DNA of 64,000 nucleotides from Paenibacillus oralis (GTDB lineage Bacteria > Bacillota > Bacilli > Paenibacillales > Paenibacillaceae), in the NCBI RefSeq assembly GCF_003863965.1, contig NZ_RRCN01000001.1, positions 7,437,071-7,501,070 of the forward strand, read 5' to 3'. The notes under the pieces are model-generated. The model was not told where the DNA came from. It saw only the letters and a list, made by a program, of their open reading frames with translations, and did no database searches. Shown one piece after another: positions 8,612 through 17,111 of this stretch. Both the position numbers and the translations under genes were made by a program. How positions within the stretch are numbered: position 1 is the first letter of the stretch; each line of letters starts with the position of its first letter.

Positions 8612-10480
8612 TCAGACCTCATAAATGTCCCATCCAACATTATGTAGGTCTTCTAAGTGTGATTTACTATCTTTATGAGTTGCAACACATAATAGGTGGG
8701 TAGGCCTTGTCATTCCAACGTATGCCATCTTCAAACTTTTTTTTGTTGTTTCCAACCTAGGAGTGACATGTTTACCTTTCATATATTCAAGAATAGACTG
8801 TACATCAAATTTCTTATTATAATAAGTTTCTAGATATAACGTCGCCGTATGTGTTTCTCCTTTCACACTATGAACTGTTGAAATATCTATGGAGATACGA
8901 CTATTATTTTTCTCGTGCGTAAATGAATTTGACTGTAAATCTACTAATATCTCACTATCCGAATTGTTGTTTAAAAATGAAAGCAACTCTTTGTTAGGAA
9001 TAAAACCTAGTTGAGAACACAAATCAACGGTTATATAATTTTTAATGGATTGGAGAATATCCTCTCCTTGATAAAGCTTCAAGCACCACTGAATCATCTG
9101 TAATCTAAACTCTTCGTAAAATCCTTTATGCTGGGTCTTTAAATATTCACTAAATGAAGATTCTGTATACGGAAGACCGTTTGGACGTTTAACCCCTAGC
9201 AATCGAAGACTTTTTAGTAATGCTCCTAAAAGTAATTCACTCTTGGATTTTAAAGAACTCTCTTTTGTCCCCGTGTTCGCCATTTTTAGATAACTACTCA
9301 AACCATCGAAATCATGCCTCTTGTTCAATCCAAATTTACTGTAAGGTTCGTAATAATCACAAATTGATCTTGGTTTGCTGGGATCACCAACCCATCCAAC
9401 CGCTTTAAAAATAGTTTTCGTTAGTAGATGTAGATTACTCTCTATAATAAGGTCTCCAAATTTCGGTAATACTTTCGAGATTGAAGAATCATCAAATACA
9501 ATTATCTTAGGTCGAATATTTACGATTTTAGCATTTCCCGTTAAATTCTGGGGAGACAAACAAATAGTCTTTACTCTATCTGCTATGTTAGTAGAAAATC
9601 TTTTGCTCGTTGATATCGACAGATAGTTCTCAGTAATTTTCCACCCACTTTTTGAGGATGAATCAAAAATGGATTGATTACTATCCCCAATCCTCTGAAT
9701 GACTACTTTTTTTTGATCAAAAATGCGTTCTAATAAATCATTTTGAATATAATCAGTATCTTGCATTTCATCCACAAAAACATATGCAAATCGCTCTGAA
9801 ATCGCTTTTGCTAACTGGGGATACTTTCGTAAATACTCAAATGCTAATGAGTATGCATCTTCATAACATAGGACCCCTTCTTCCAAAATTCCTTCTTTAA
9901 ATTTTTTTATTTTTTGATAACTTGGTGCTGTTGGATTCATAAGAATGGGGCCATCGATTTTTTTTGTAATACAAAAATCACTAAGACTAAATCGAAGATC
10001 TGCTAAAGAAATTCGTTTTCTATCAAGCCAATTTTTCGCACCATAATCCAATTTCCCTGATCGCCTTTGGACAAATTCGTAATATATCTCATCATCAATT
10101 CTCGCGATCCTTTTTCCATATCTATCAATATAGGCAGGTATAGCTAAAAACTTATTCACGAATGATTGAATTGTGCCAAAATGGTTTGGGTATTGGAATA
10201 AGATATCCGCTTTACCTTCCAGTTTATTTCTAATTTCATCAACTGCTACATTGGTATGTGTTAATACACATATTCCCTTACTTGATTTCAAAGGAAGTTG
10301 ACGACTTATTATAGCTAATTTAGCCAAAAGAGTTGTCGTTTTTCCACTTCCAGGACAAGCCTGCACGTCTTTAGACTCCATGCAATAAATAACTTCTCTT
10401 CTCTCTTTATCGAAAATTTCCCCTTCTGGTAGCAGTAATCTTTCTGCATTCTTAATATCTTCATCATTTACAATAAACAT
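8612..10480 (-). CDS. gajB: UvrD/Rep-like superfamily I helicase, GajB-like (Gabija)
   Basis: 622 residues. Helicase motifs: Walker A ACPGSGKTTTLLAK (about 41-54), THTNVAVDEI (motif Ia), a DExx box in YVFVDEMQDTD (about 238), RIGDSNQSIF (motif III), VHSVKGETH (motif V) and YVGMTRPTHLLCVA (motif VI, about 585). Its ATG overlaps the TAA of the upstream GajA reading frame (TAATG), a typical translational coupling. In Gabija, GajB works with the GajA nuclease: GajB is activated by DNA ends and consumes nucleotides, and the complex blocks phage. GajB from Bacillus cereus is shorter (about 494 residues), so this is a longer relative, and other OLD-UvrD pairs are possible. The codons are AT-rich compared with the ICE transfer genes. 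Confidence 0.8.
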   Translation of the reverse strand: MFIVNDEDIKNAERLLLPEGEIFDKERREVIYCMESKDVQACPGSGKTTTLLAKLAIISRQLPLKSSKGICVLTHTNVAVDEIRNKLEGKADILFQYPNHFGTIQSFVNKFLAIPAYIDRYGKRIARIDDEIYYEFVQRRSGKLDYGAKNWLDRKRISLADLRFSLSDFCITKKIDGPILMNPTAPSYQKIKKFKEGILEEGVLCYEDAYSLAFEYLRKYPQLAKAISERFAYVFVDEMQDTDYIQNDLLERIFDQKKVVIQRIGDSNQSIFDSSSKSGWKITENYLSISTSKRFSTNIADRVKTICLSPQNLTGNAKIVNIRPKIIVFDDSSISKVLPKFGDLIIESNLHLLTKTIFKAVGWVGDPSKPRSICDYYEPYSKFGLNKRHDFDGLSSYLKMANTGTKESSLKSKSELLLGALLKSLRLLGVKRPNGLPYTESSFSEYLKTQHKGFYEEFRLQMIQWCLKLYQGEDILQSIKNYITVDLCSQLGFIPNKELLSFLNNNSDSEILVDLQSNSFTHEKNNSRISIDISTVHSVKGETHTATLYLETYYNKKFDVQSILEYMKGKHVTPRLETTKKSLKMAYVGMTRPTHLLCVATHKDSKSHLEDLHNVGWDIYEV

Positions 10481-12392
10481 TACCTTTCACCTTCTAGATG
10501 ATTAGTGGCATAAATGATAGCTTCGACAATATACTTGAGATTTGGGTTCTCTAAAATCTTTGCTTTAAATGCTTTTTTTTCTTTAGGCTGACTAAGGATT
10601 TCAGCCAGACACTGGGCAGTGATTGCTTTTGACACAGTATCATTATTTTTTAACATCACATTTTTGTATATTTCATACGAAATCCTCTCTTTAGAAAATC
10701 CACTATCTGTAATTCTTTCAAAACTAATTCGACCTCATTGTCACACTGTGCCTTCTTTTCTTCAGTCAAACCATACTTGTCACTATTCTGGATTTTTTTT
10801 GCGTATAATACTGCCTTGTAAAATTCTCCCGTTAAATTGCCACCAGCTATTAAGTCATACTCCAGTGTCCAGAAAGGAGAGACAAACGCACTTACAGTCT
10901 GACCATTGTAAAGATTGATTTTTCTTTGTCTCGACGGCTCAACTTGATCTATATTTATGACCTCATTCTCATTAGATGAAAATACAGGTTCAATATCGTT
11001 ATCAGTAATAATTGAAACAGGAATATTCATTTTCCCAAATGTCTCATTTTTTCGTTGAAAAATTCTACTATAACGTAAAAAGGCTGTACTACCTACGTTT
11101 ACAATAGTCGTCCCATATTTTGATAATGGTCTATCAATAAGCTCCGCAATAGTTGGTACAAGAAGATGTTCAGCATCACCTTCAACCAAAATAACCCCTT
11201 TAGCAAAAAATAAATTAGCTTTTGTGGAATCTAAAAATCTTTCAAGAAACGAATAGTCTCCTATTTCTAGTTTTGTGCTTTCCGAGTCCATCAAAAAACA
11301 TTTACCATTATTGCATAGTATTAGATTTCTTAATGGTACTTTAGAAGCTAAAACAGTACTATGTGTAGTCAGAATTAATTGGACACCTAAATCAGAGGAC
11401 TCTTTTTGCAAAAAATCAATTAGTCTTAGTTGTGCTTGCGGGTGAATATGCGCTTCAATTTCCTCAACAAGTGCAATTTTTAATCCAGTATAATATTCAC
11501 GATTAAGCAACAACAATTCTACGGCGATGAAAAGTAAATTTTGTGAGCCGAGTCCTGATTTATTAATTGATAATTCTAAACTAAGTTTCTCTAAAATAGT
11601 TCGCAACTTCATATCAGATATGGAAAAAACTGAGTTCAACGGCAAATCAGTTGCGGAAAACTCTTTTAAGTATGTATTGATTTTATCGAGCAAAAGTTTT
11701 CCATTTTGATCCTCAAAAACTTCCTTATCATCTTTACCTTTAAAATAATTAAGAATCATTTCGTTAGCTTGTAACATCACCTTTTTTAGATGATGATGCT
11801 CTTTGTCTTCAAAAGCCTGATGGCTATCCAATATCTGAGAGAGTCGAGAGTTTTTCCTCGGAGCCATCTCATAGTCAGCATCTCTTAATGGCTTTAGATA
11901 TGTTGATTTTAATAAAGCCCTGGCTTCACTGTTCATCAGACTACCGTCCTCATCAGTTCCACCTTTGACATCATAATATACTCTTCTCCCCTTGCGCCGA
12001 CCTTTTAAAGTAACTTTCAAAAAATAATTCTTTTCTGTATCAACACTTTCAAAACTCAGCCACTCAAGAAAATTCTTGGCTTCTTCTGGTTTAAGCCCCC
12101 TGAATATGCATTGAATTTCTAAGGAATCTGTCCTTTTTTCTTCCATTGTTTCACCAAATGGCATATGAAAATCTTCATATTCTAATTTAATGAAATCGTT
12201 ACTCTGAGTTGTTAAAACAAGTTTCAGAGCATCAATAATTGCTGTTTTACCTGAATCATTCTCTCCTACAATTATGTTTAGATCAGAATTAAACTTTACT
12301 GACAATCCTGGCCCAGTCTTACCAGATTCGGTCTGAGTCACACTAGAACCATACTTTCTAAAGTTCCAAATACTCAATTCTGATAAATACAT
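10480..12392 (-). pseudogene. gajA: GajA-like OLD family ATPase/TOPRIM nuclease with frameshift near the C-terminus
   Basis: The first frame (12392-10656) gives 578 residues from an ATG after AAGGAG. It has an ABC-type ATPase (Walker A GENDSGKT at 43-50, Walker B LVEEIEAHIHP about 305, TTHS switch) followed by a TOPRIM domain (ILVEGDAEH about 404, ITDNDIEP about 463). The tail QIVDFLKRGFRMKYTKM is out of character. In another frame the same DNA reads ITDSGFSKERISYEIYKN and continues through SKAITAQCLAEIL and YIVEAIIYATNH to a TAA at 10482-10480 that overlaps the GajB ATG. This looks like the true C-terminus; repaired length is about 637. The shift lies at about 10690-10740. It could be a real mutation, an assembly error or recoding; I see no classic slippery heptamer. 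Confidence 0.75.
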
Positions 12393-12799
12393 TTTTAAAG
12401 TTCTCCTTATGGTTTAAGTCGCTTTGCTTTTAATTAGTGATATAGTTCGACAGAACTATATAAATTCCCTTCTAAATCTTCCCAAAAACGTATCATAAGT
12501 CTGAATTATATCCCCCTTGCCAGGTATAGATTAAAGATGTTGTAGCCAGTACTAATAATTATTCTCTTTTGTTTCTCATTTCTAGTTCCTTTGCCTTCCA
12601 GCTCTTTTAAGAAGCCTCCTCTTAGAGAGTAGCGTAAATGCAGTAAGACATAATTATTATCAAAAGTCGAGGATAATCCAATATCCGAAGAAATGGGTCA
12701 TGATGCCTAGTATCTAATAAAATAATCTGTATAATTAAGGAAGAAGGGCCATGTTTCCTAATCTATCATTTTACAATTATCATGAACGGAGCAAATACT
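12393..12799. promoter_or_regulatory. Divergent control region between the Gabija-like operon and the HEPN operon
   Basis: About 400 bp of AT-rich DNA separate two operons reading outward. It contains a perfect 9-bp inverted repeat, ATATAGTTC-gaca-GAACTATAT (12440-12461), 48 bp before the gajA start, suited to a dimeric repressor or a short hairpin. No ORF of convincing size is visible. Promoters of both operons must lie here, but I cannot assign a single strong -35/-10 pair. Confidence 0.5.
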
Positions 12800-14524
12800 A
12801 TGTTACAAATCAGCTCAGGAAAATTTTTCGAAGAGAATGAATTGCACATTACAAAACGGACCGCAGTTTTGTATTCAAACTTTAAATACCATTCAATCAT
12901 AGAAACTACTGTTGGGAGGCTAGAACCTATTTTATATGGAGACGATCAGGTTGAGACATACTTATTTATATATGAAAACAAGATGCCCAAGGGAGGGATT
13001 CTAGTTGCTGCTGGTGATAATGAGATAATTGAACAATTTATTTTCTTATGTAGTATAAAACTTAAATCTATTTTTTCGAGAGACCCTGATCTAATAAAAA
13101 CATACTGTATTAGTAACCCAAAGGAAAACGACTTGAGTAACAGTCCACTTTCTTTAGTTTCCAATTTTTTTAACAAGGAAAATTATGGGACTAATGCTGA
13201 TGTTGAAGATTTTATAATATCAGTTGAGAAATTAATTGGTTTGCCCCGTAAAGTGTATTCTGGAATATTGGCATGTTACCGGAATACATATCATTCGTTA
13301 CTGCATTTAAATACAAATATAGACCTTGCATTTTCACAACTTGTATATTGCTTAGAATCATTAGCACAAAACTTCGATGGATTTACACCAACTTGGGATG
13401 ATTACGATCAAAATGTTAGGATAAAATTAGATATTTTGCTCTCTACTATTAATAATGAAGAGCTATCTGAAAATATTCGGACCGTGTTACTTAAATCAGC
13501 GAACTTAAAAAGTCAGGCTAGGTTTATCAATTTTATTCTTCAAAATATTGATGATATTTTTTTTCAAGATGAAGCATTTGAAGCGAAGTATGCAATAAAA
13601 AAGCTTGATCTGAGAATAGCTCTAATAAATACGTATAATCAACGATCCCGTTTTGTTCATGCTCTTGAAACTATGAAAAAGGAGGCTAAAATGCCACGAA
13701 TGGCAACAGGCGAGGTATTTCACGAGAATGCAGAACCATTTCTCACCTATAGAGGACTAATAAGATTAACTTTACACGTCATCACTAGCTTCATTAATAC
13801 ACAACCATTTTTAGAAAAAGAGGAGTATAACTGGCATGACGAATTGCCAGGTTTAGTTCACGTTAATTTGGCACCGCAGTATTGGTTAGGTAACACGACA
13901 GGCTTTAAGCCAGAATACGCATCAAAAAAGTTTGAAGGTTTTGTAGGTTACATCACATCTATGATTTATAGTAAGAAAAATGTGTTTGAGTTCGAATTAC
14001 ATCCCTTGCTTGAACTATATGAAAAGCTAATTCCAATATCAAAAACAGCTGACAAATTAGATATGTACGCTCTTTATGTACTCTATCACAAGTTCATCGT
14101 CAAAGAATCAGCCCTTCCTAATTTTCAAGTAACAATTGAAAAGTATAAAGAGCTATTCAATGAATGTTCTATCCAGGCAATGGTGGTAGCTCTCTTTAAG
14201 GAAGACATTTGGAGTTGGGATGCAAATACAAGTGAACTTACTTTTATGAGATATAAAAAGCAGAGCTACAAAAGCCAAAAACTGTTGTTGCCAAATTCAA
14301 TTGAAGTAACTCTAATCCTCGTCATAGCCAATTTATATCTTGAAGAGAAAAATGAGATGAAATTTAAAGAATTATTAGTTATAGCAATTAACCAGCTGCC
14401 TGGATTAAAACATCTTCAAGATAGAATTTATGAATATCTAAACGACTGCAAAACTGTACCTCTCGATTTTATTCTGTCTCCAGAAGATGATAGCACAGAA
14501 TTAACCATTGATTATTACATTTAA
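12800..14524 (+). CDS. HEPN-like (ApeA-like) protein of a putative defence operon
   Basis: 574 residues from the ATG at 12800, chosen because GGAG lies nine bases before it; an in-frame ATG at 12782 has no ribosome binding site. The middle part is helical and resembles ApeA-like HEPN domains: a long helix with YRNTYHSLLHLNTNIDLAFSQ, then QRSRFVHALE, whose Arg-x4-His (about residues 282-287) fits the HEPN RNase signature. The N-terminal third (WDxN-like beta-rich region) and the C-terminal 200 residues I do not recognise. HEPN proteins are mostly RNases, often toxins or phage-defence effectors. The gene is 53 bp upstream of a nuclease-SEC-C gene on the same strand and faces away from the Gabija-like operon. 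Function beyond the HEPN match is inference. Confidence 0.65.
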   Translation: MLQISSGKFFEENELHITKRTAVLYSNFKYHSIIETTVGRLEPILYGDDQVETYLFIYENKMPKGGILVAAGDNEIIEQFIFLCSIKLKSIFSRDPDLIKTYCISNPKENDLSNSPLSLVSNFFNKENYGTNADVEDFIISVEKLIGLPRKVYSGILACYRNTYHSLLHLNTNIDLAFSQLVYCLESLAQNFDGFTPTWDDYDQNVRIKLDILLSTINNEELSENIRTVLLKSANLKSQARFINFILQNIDDIFFQDEAFEAKYAIKKLDLRIALINTYNQRSRFVHALETMKKEAKMPRMATGEVFHENAEPFLTYRGLIRLTLHVITSFINTQPFLEKEEYNWHDELPGLVHVNLAPQYWLGNTTGFKPEYASKKFEGFVGYITSMIYSKKNVFEFELHPLLELYEKLIPISKTADKLDMYALYVLYHKFIVKESALPNFQVTIEKYKELFNECSIQAMVVALFKEDIWSWDANTSELTFMRYKKQSYKSQKLLLPNSIEVTLILVIANLYLEEKNEMKFKELLVIAINQLPGLKHLQDRIYEYLNDCKTVPLDFILSPEDDSTELTIDYYI

Positions 14525-14577
14525 TTGAATAAGAATCTCTAGTTCTATAGGCCATTTATTTAATATGGAGGATTTCA

Positions 14578-16971
14578 ATGGGTAAAAAACAAAAGGTAAT
14601 TAAACCCGATGATTACTTTGAGCATGGTCCTTTTCAAATCACTCGTTTCGGTAAACTAGTTTACTTTCAAAACAATATCACAGCCGAACAACATGAAGAA
14701 CTAATGAAAAAAATAGAGAGCAGCTATGACAAACAAGTCTCAATCATTAATTCTCTTGTTTCAGATATTAGGAAATTAATTATACAATGTAATCCACTTA
14801 GTCTTTTAAAATACGCTCACTCCCGATTCATTCAATCATTAATCGGAATTGAATCGGAAGTTCAATTATCTAAAGAAAATGTTCACATAGGTAGAGAATT
14901 GGAGTATATACAAAGCGTTTTAGCTGCCTCAACCCCTTTGAATTCTTCCAATGAACTTGAAGATCAAAGTTATGTTTTTTTTGAAATCTCTGATAAAATA
15001 CAGCAGCTTTATTCTGTGTACGAGAACTTTATGTACTACTACACAGTTCATCATGCAAAAAACATGATTACATCCGACCCAGACTATATTTCATTTTTAA
15101 TTGAAGCACAAGCTGCCAATTTTCACAGAGGTGATCGTTACGCGGTCCATGAAATTACTCATATTAAGGACTTATTAACCCCTCATAAAGATGAGTTACA
15201 AAAAATATTCAACATTTCTGTAGCCCAGTTGTTAGAAGGACTTCAAAACATTCAGCAATCCCTTTCTCAAGGAATGCTACAGAGTATGAACAAATTAGAA
15301 TACCTAATGGAGTTATTTGAGCAGAAAAAAGTTGATATAGTTGATCAAGAAGATGCATTGCAAATTATTGAAAGTGACAAAGAACTGAAAAATCTTAGAG
15401 ATGAATTTGCTGAAGATTTCCTAGGAGCCGGCTTACATGATTTAAATAAGCTAACAGATTGGAGTCAAATCTTTCTAGAAAATCTGTCTTGGTCGCTCGG
15501 ACAATGTAATAATTATTTCACAAGAAATCAATTTCCCGGATGGCCAGTCATTGAAATGCCTATTTATAGAAAACCTTTTATAAAGATTGATCAAAAATAT
15601 TACTGTTTTGATTATTACAACGTTTTCGATAATATTTACCGAGTTATCCAAAAAACAATTACAGATTTAGACCATGATTACAAAGTCAAATGGAAAGATA
15701 TACAAGCTAAAGCAACTGAAGATATTATAATAAATCTCTTTAAAAAGTTACTACCAGGATGTATTGTTTTTCAATCCAACTACTATCCAATTGGCACTTC
15801 TCTGAAACAATGTGCTGAAAACGACTTACTTGTATTATACGATAATAATTTAATTATTATCGAGGTTAAGAGCGGATCTTATACTTATACATCACCTATG
15901 CTTGATATCGAATCTCATATTAAATCTTTGCAAACATTGATTGCAAAAGCGGACAGCCAAACAGAAAGGACGCTTAAATATCTTAAATCACAAGAGACAG
16001 TGAAAATCTATAATGAACAACGTATTGAGAAAGCTACTATACGCATTTCTGACTTTGATGAAATTACACAAATGTGTATTTCATTAGATAACTTTAATGA
16101 GTTCGCTGCCAAAGCTGATAAATTAAAATTTCTGAAAATGAAAAACGACACTGTCTCAATAGCTGTTGATGATCTTAGAGTATATTCAGATTTATTCGAC
16201 TCTCCATCCGTCTTTCTTCACTTTCTAAAACAACGAAAGTTGGCTACACAAAGCAAAGTTGCTTTGAATGACGAGTTGGATCACTATGGATTGTACATGT
16301 CACATAATATGTATTCTATAACGGCTGATCAGATGGACTCTGACCATATCAACTGGTATGGTTATAGGGAGAAAATTGATTCTTACTTCGCAAATCTGAT
16401 TAATGAAAACATGAAATTAATTAAACCAAAGCAAGAGATTCCGAGAAGGATTGAAGAAATAATTAATTACCTTGATACATCTAATATCCGGAAAAGAACC
16501 ATACTCTCGACTTTTTTGTTGGATCTTTCTGATGAAGCCCGCCAATGGTTCTGTGACGCAATAAATAATACATTAATACGTCAAAAAGAAACTAAAAGGA
16601 TGACAATTGCAAGTTGCTTTGGTGAAGCAAATTACTCAATGTGTTGTCATCAACCATATCTCAGAGAATTGGAACATCAATATGTTACTGACTATGCATT
16701 AGCTGCAATTCTACAAAATCAGGAGTCGTCACGTCTAGTCATTCATTTATATTTTAATGAGAAAGACATTTTATATGCTATAGATTTTGAATTACTAACA
16801 CCCGCGGACATTCCATCAGAAAAAATTGATATATTAAGTCAGCTAGCTGATGAATATGCCGAATCAAGAATCATGAGTTATAAAAGACAAAATGGCCTAC
16901 AAAAAATAGGTAGGAATGACCTTTGTCCTTGTGGAAGTGGAAAAAAATATAAGAAGTGTCATTTAAGATAG
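14578..16971 (+). CDS. PD-(D/E)XK nuclease-like protein with C-terminal SEC-C motif
   Basis: 797 residues, with GGAGG before ATG. The N-terminal 350 residues are mostly helical and unrecognised. A NERD/restriction-type nuclease core follows: Asp416 in AENDLLVLYD and Glu429-x-Lys431 in LIIIEVKSGSY, preceded by IINLFKKLLPG and followed by a helix. The last 20 residues are a SEC-C zinc-binding motif (GRNDLCPCGSGKKYKKCH). SEC-C is best known from SecA but occurs at the end of many nuclease and defence proteins, probably as a docking or zinc module. The protein sits between a HEPN-like gene and a helicase-nuclease gene in the cargo island, which suggests nucleic-acid attack during phage infection. 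The combination is not a named system that I know. Confidence 0.7.
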   Translation: MGKKQKVIKPDDYFEHGPFQITRFGKLVYFQNNITAEQHEELMKKIESSYDKQVSIINSLVSDIRKLIIQCNPLSLLKYAHSRFIQSLIGIESEVQLSKENVHIGRELEYIQSVLAASTPLNSSNELEDQSYVFFEISDKIQQLYSVYENFMYYYTVHHAKNMITSDPDYISFLIEAQAANFHRGDRYAVHEITHIKDLLTPHKDELQKIFNISVAQLLEGLQNIQQSLSQGMLQSMNKLEYLMELFEQKKVDIVDQEDALQIIESDKELKNLRDEFAEDFLGAGLHDLNKLTDWSQIFLENLSWSLGQCNNYFTRNQFPGWPVIEMPIYRKPFIKIDQKYYCFDYYNVFDNIYRVIQKTITDLDHDYKVKWKDIQAKATEDIIINLFKKLLPGCIVFQSNYYPIGTSLKQCAENDLLVLYDNNLIIIEVKSGSYTYTSPMLDIESHIKSLQTLIAKADSQTERTLKYLKSQETVKIYNEQRIEKATIRISDFDEITQMCISLDNFNEFAAKADKLKFLKMKNDTVSIAVDDLRVYSDLFDSPSVFLHFLKQRKLATQSKVALNDELDHYGLYMSHNMYSITADQMDSDHINWYGYREKIDSYFANLINENMKLIKPKQEIPRRIEEIINYLDTSNIRKRTILSTFLLDLSDEARQWFCDAINNTLIRQKETKRMTIASCFGEANYSMCCHQPYLRELEHQYVTDYALAAILQNQESSRLVIHLYFNEKDILYAIDFELLTPADIPSEKIDILSQLADEYAESRIMSYKRQNGLQKIGRNDLCPCGSGKKYKKCHLR

Positions 16972-17019
16972 TGTCCAACAACTATTTTTTAATTATGAAG
17001 AAGATAACATTATCTATTC

Positions 17020-17049
17020 TTATCAGGGTAACTATTGACCTGATATAAT
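17020..17049 (+). promoter_or_regulatory. Promoter with overlapping inverted repeat upstream of the helicase gene
   Basis: A -35 TTATCA (17020-17025), an 18-bp spacer and a perfect -10 TATAAT (17044-17049) lie 63 bp before the helicase start. The inverted repeat TATCAGG (17021-17027) / CCTGATA (17039-17045) covers both elements, as a repressor site would. The helicase can thus be controlled separately from the two genes before it. Seen in sequence; regulation is inferred. Confidence 0.55.
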
Positions 17050-17111
17050 CTTTATAGTGTATCAAACAATGGGTATAATTAACATAAAAACTAGAATTGG
17101 GAGGTGTGCTT

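Noticed and set aside
10619..10918. A plus-strand frame of 99 codons across the gajA 3' end
   Set aside because: It is opposite the GajA reading frames, which show domain similarity; no ribosome binding site.
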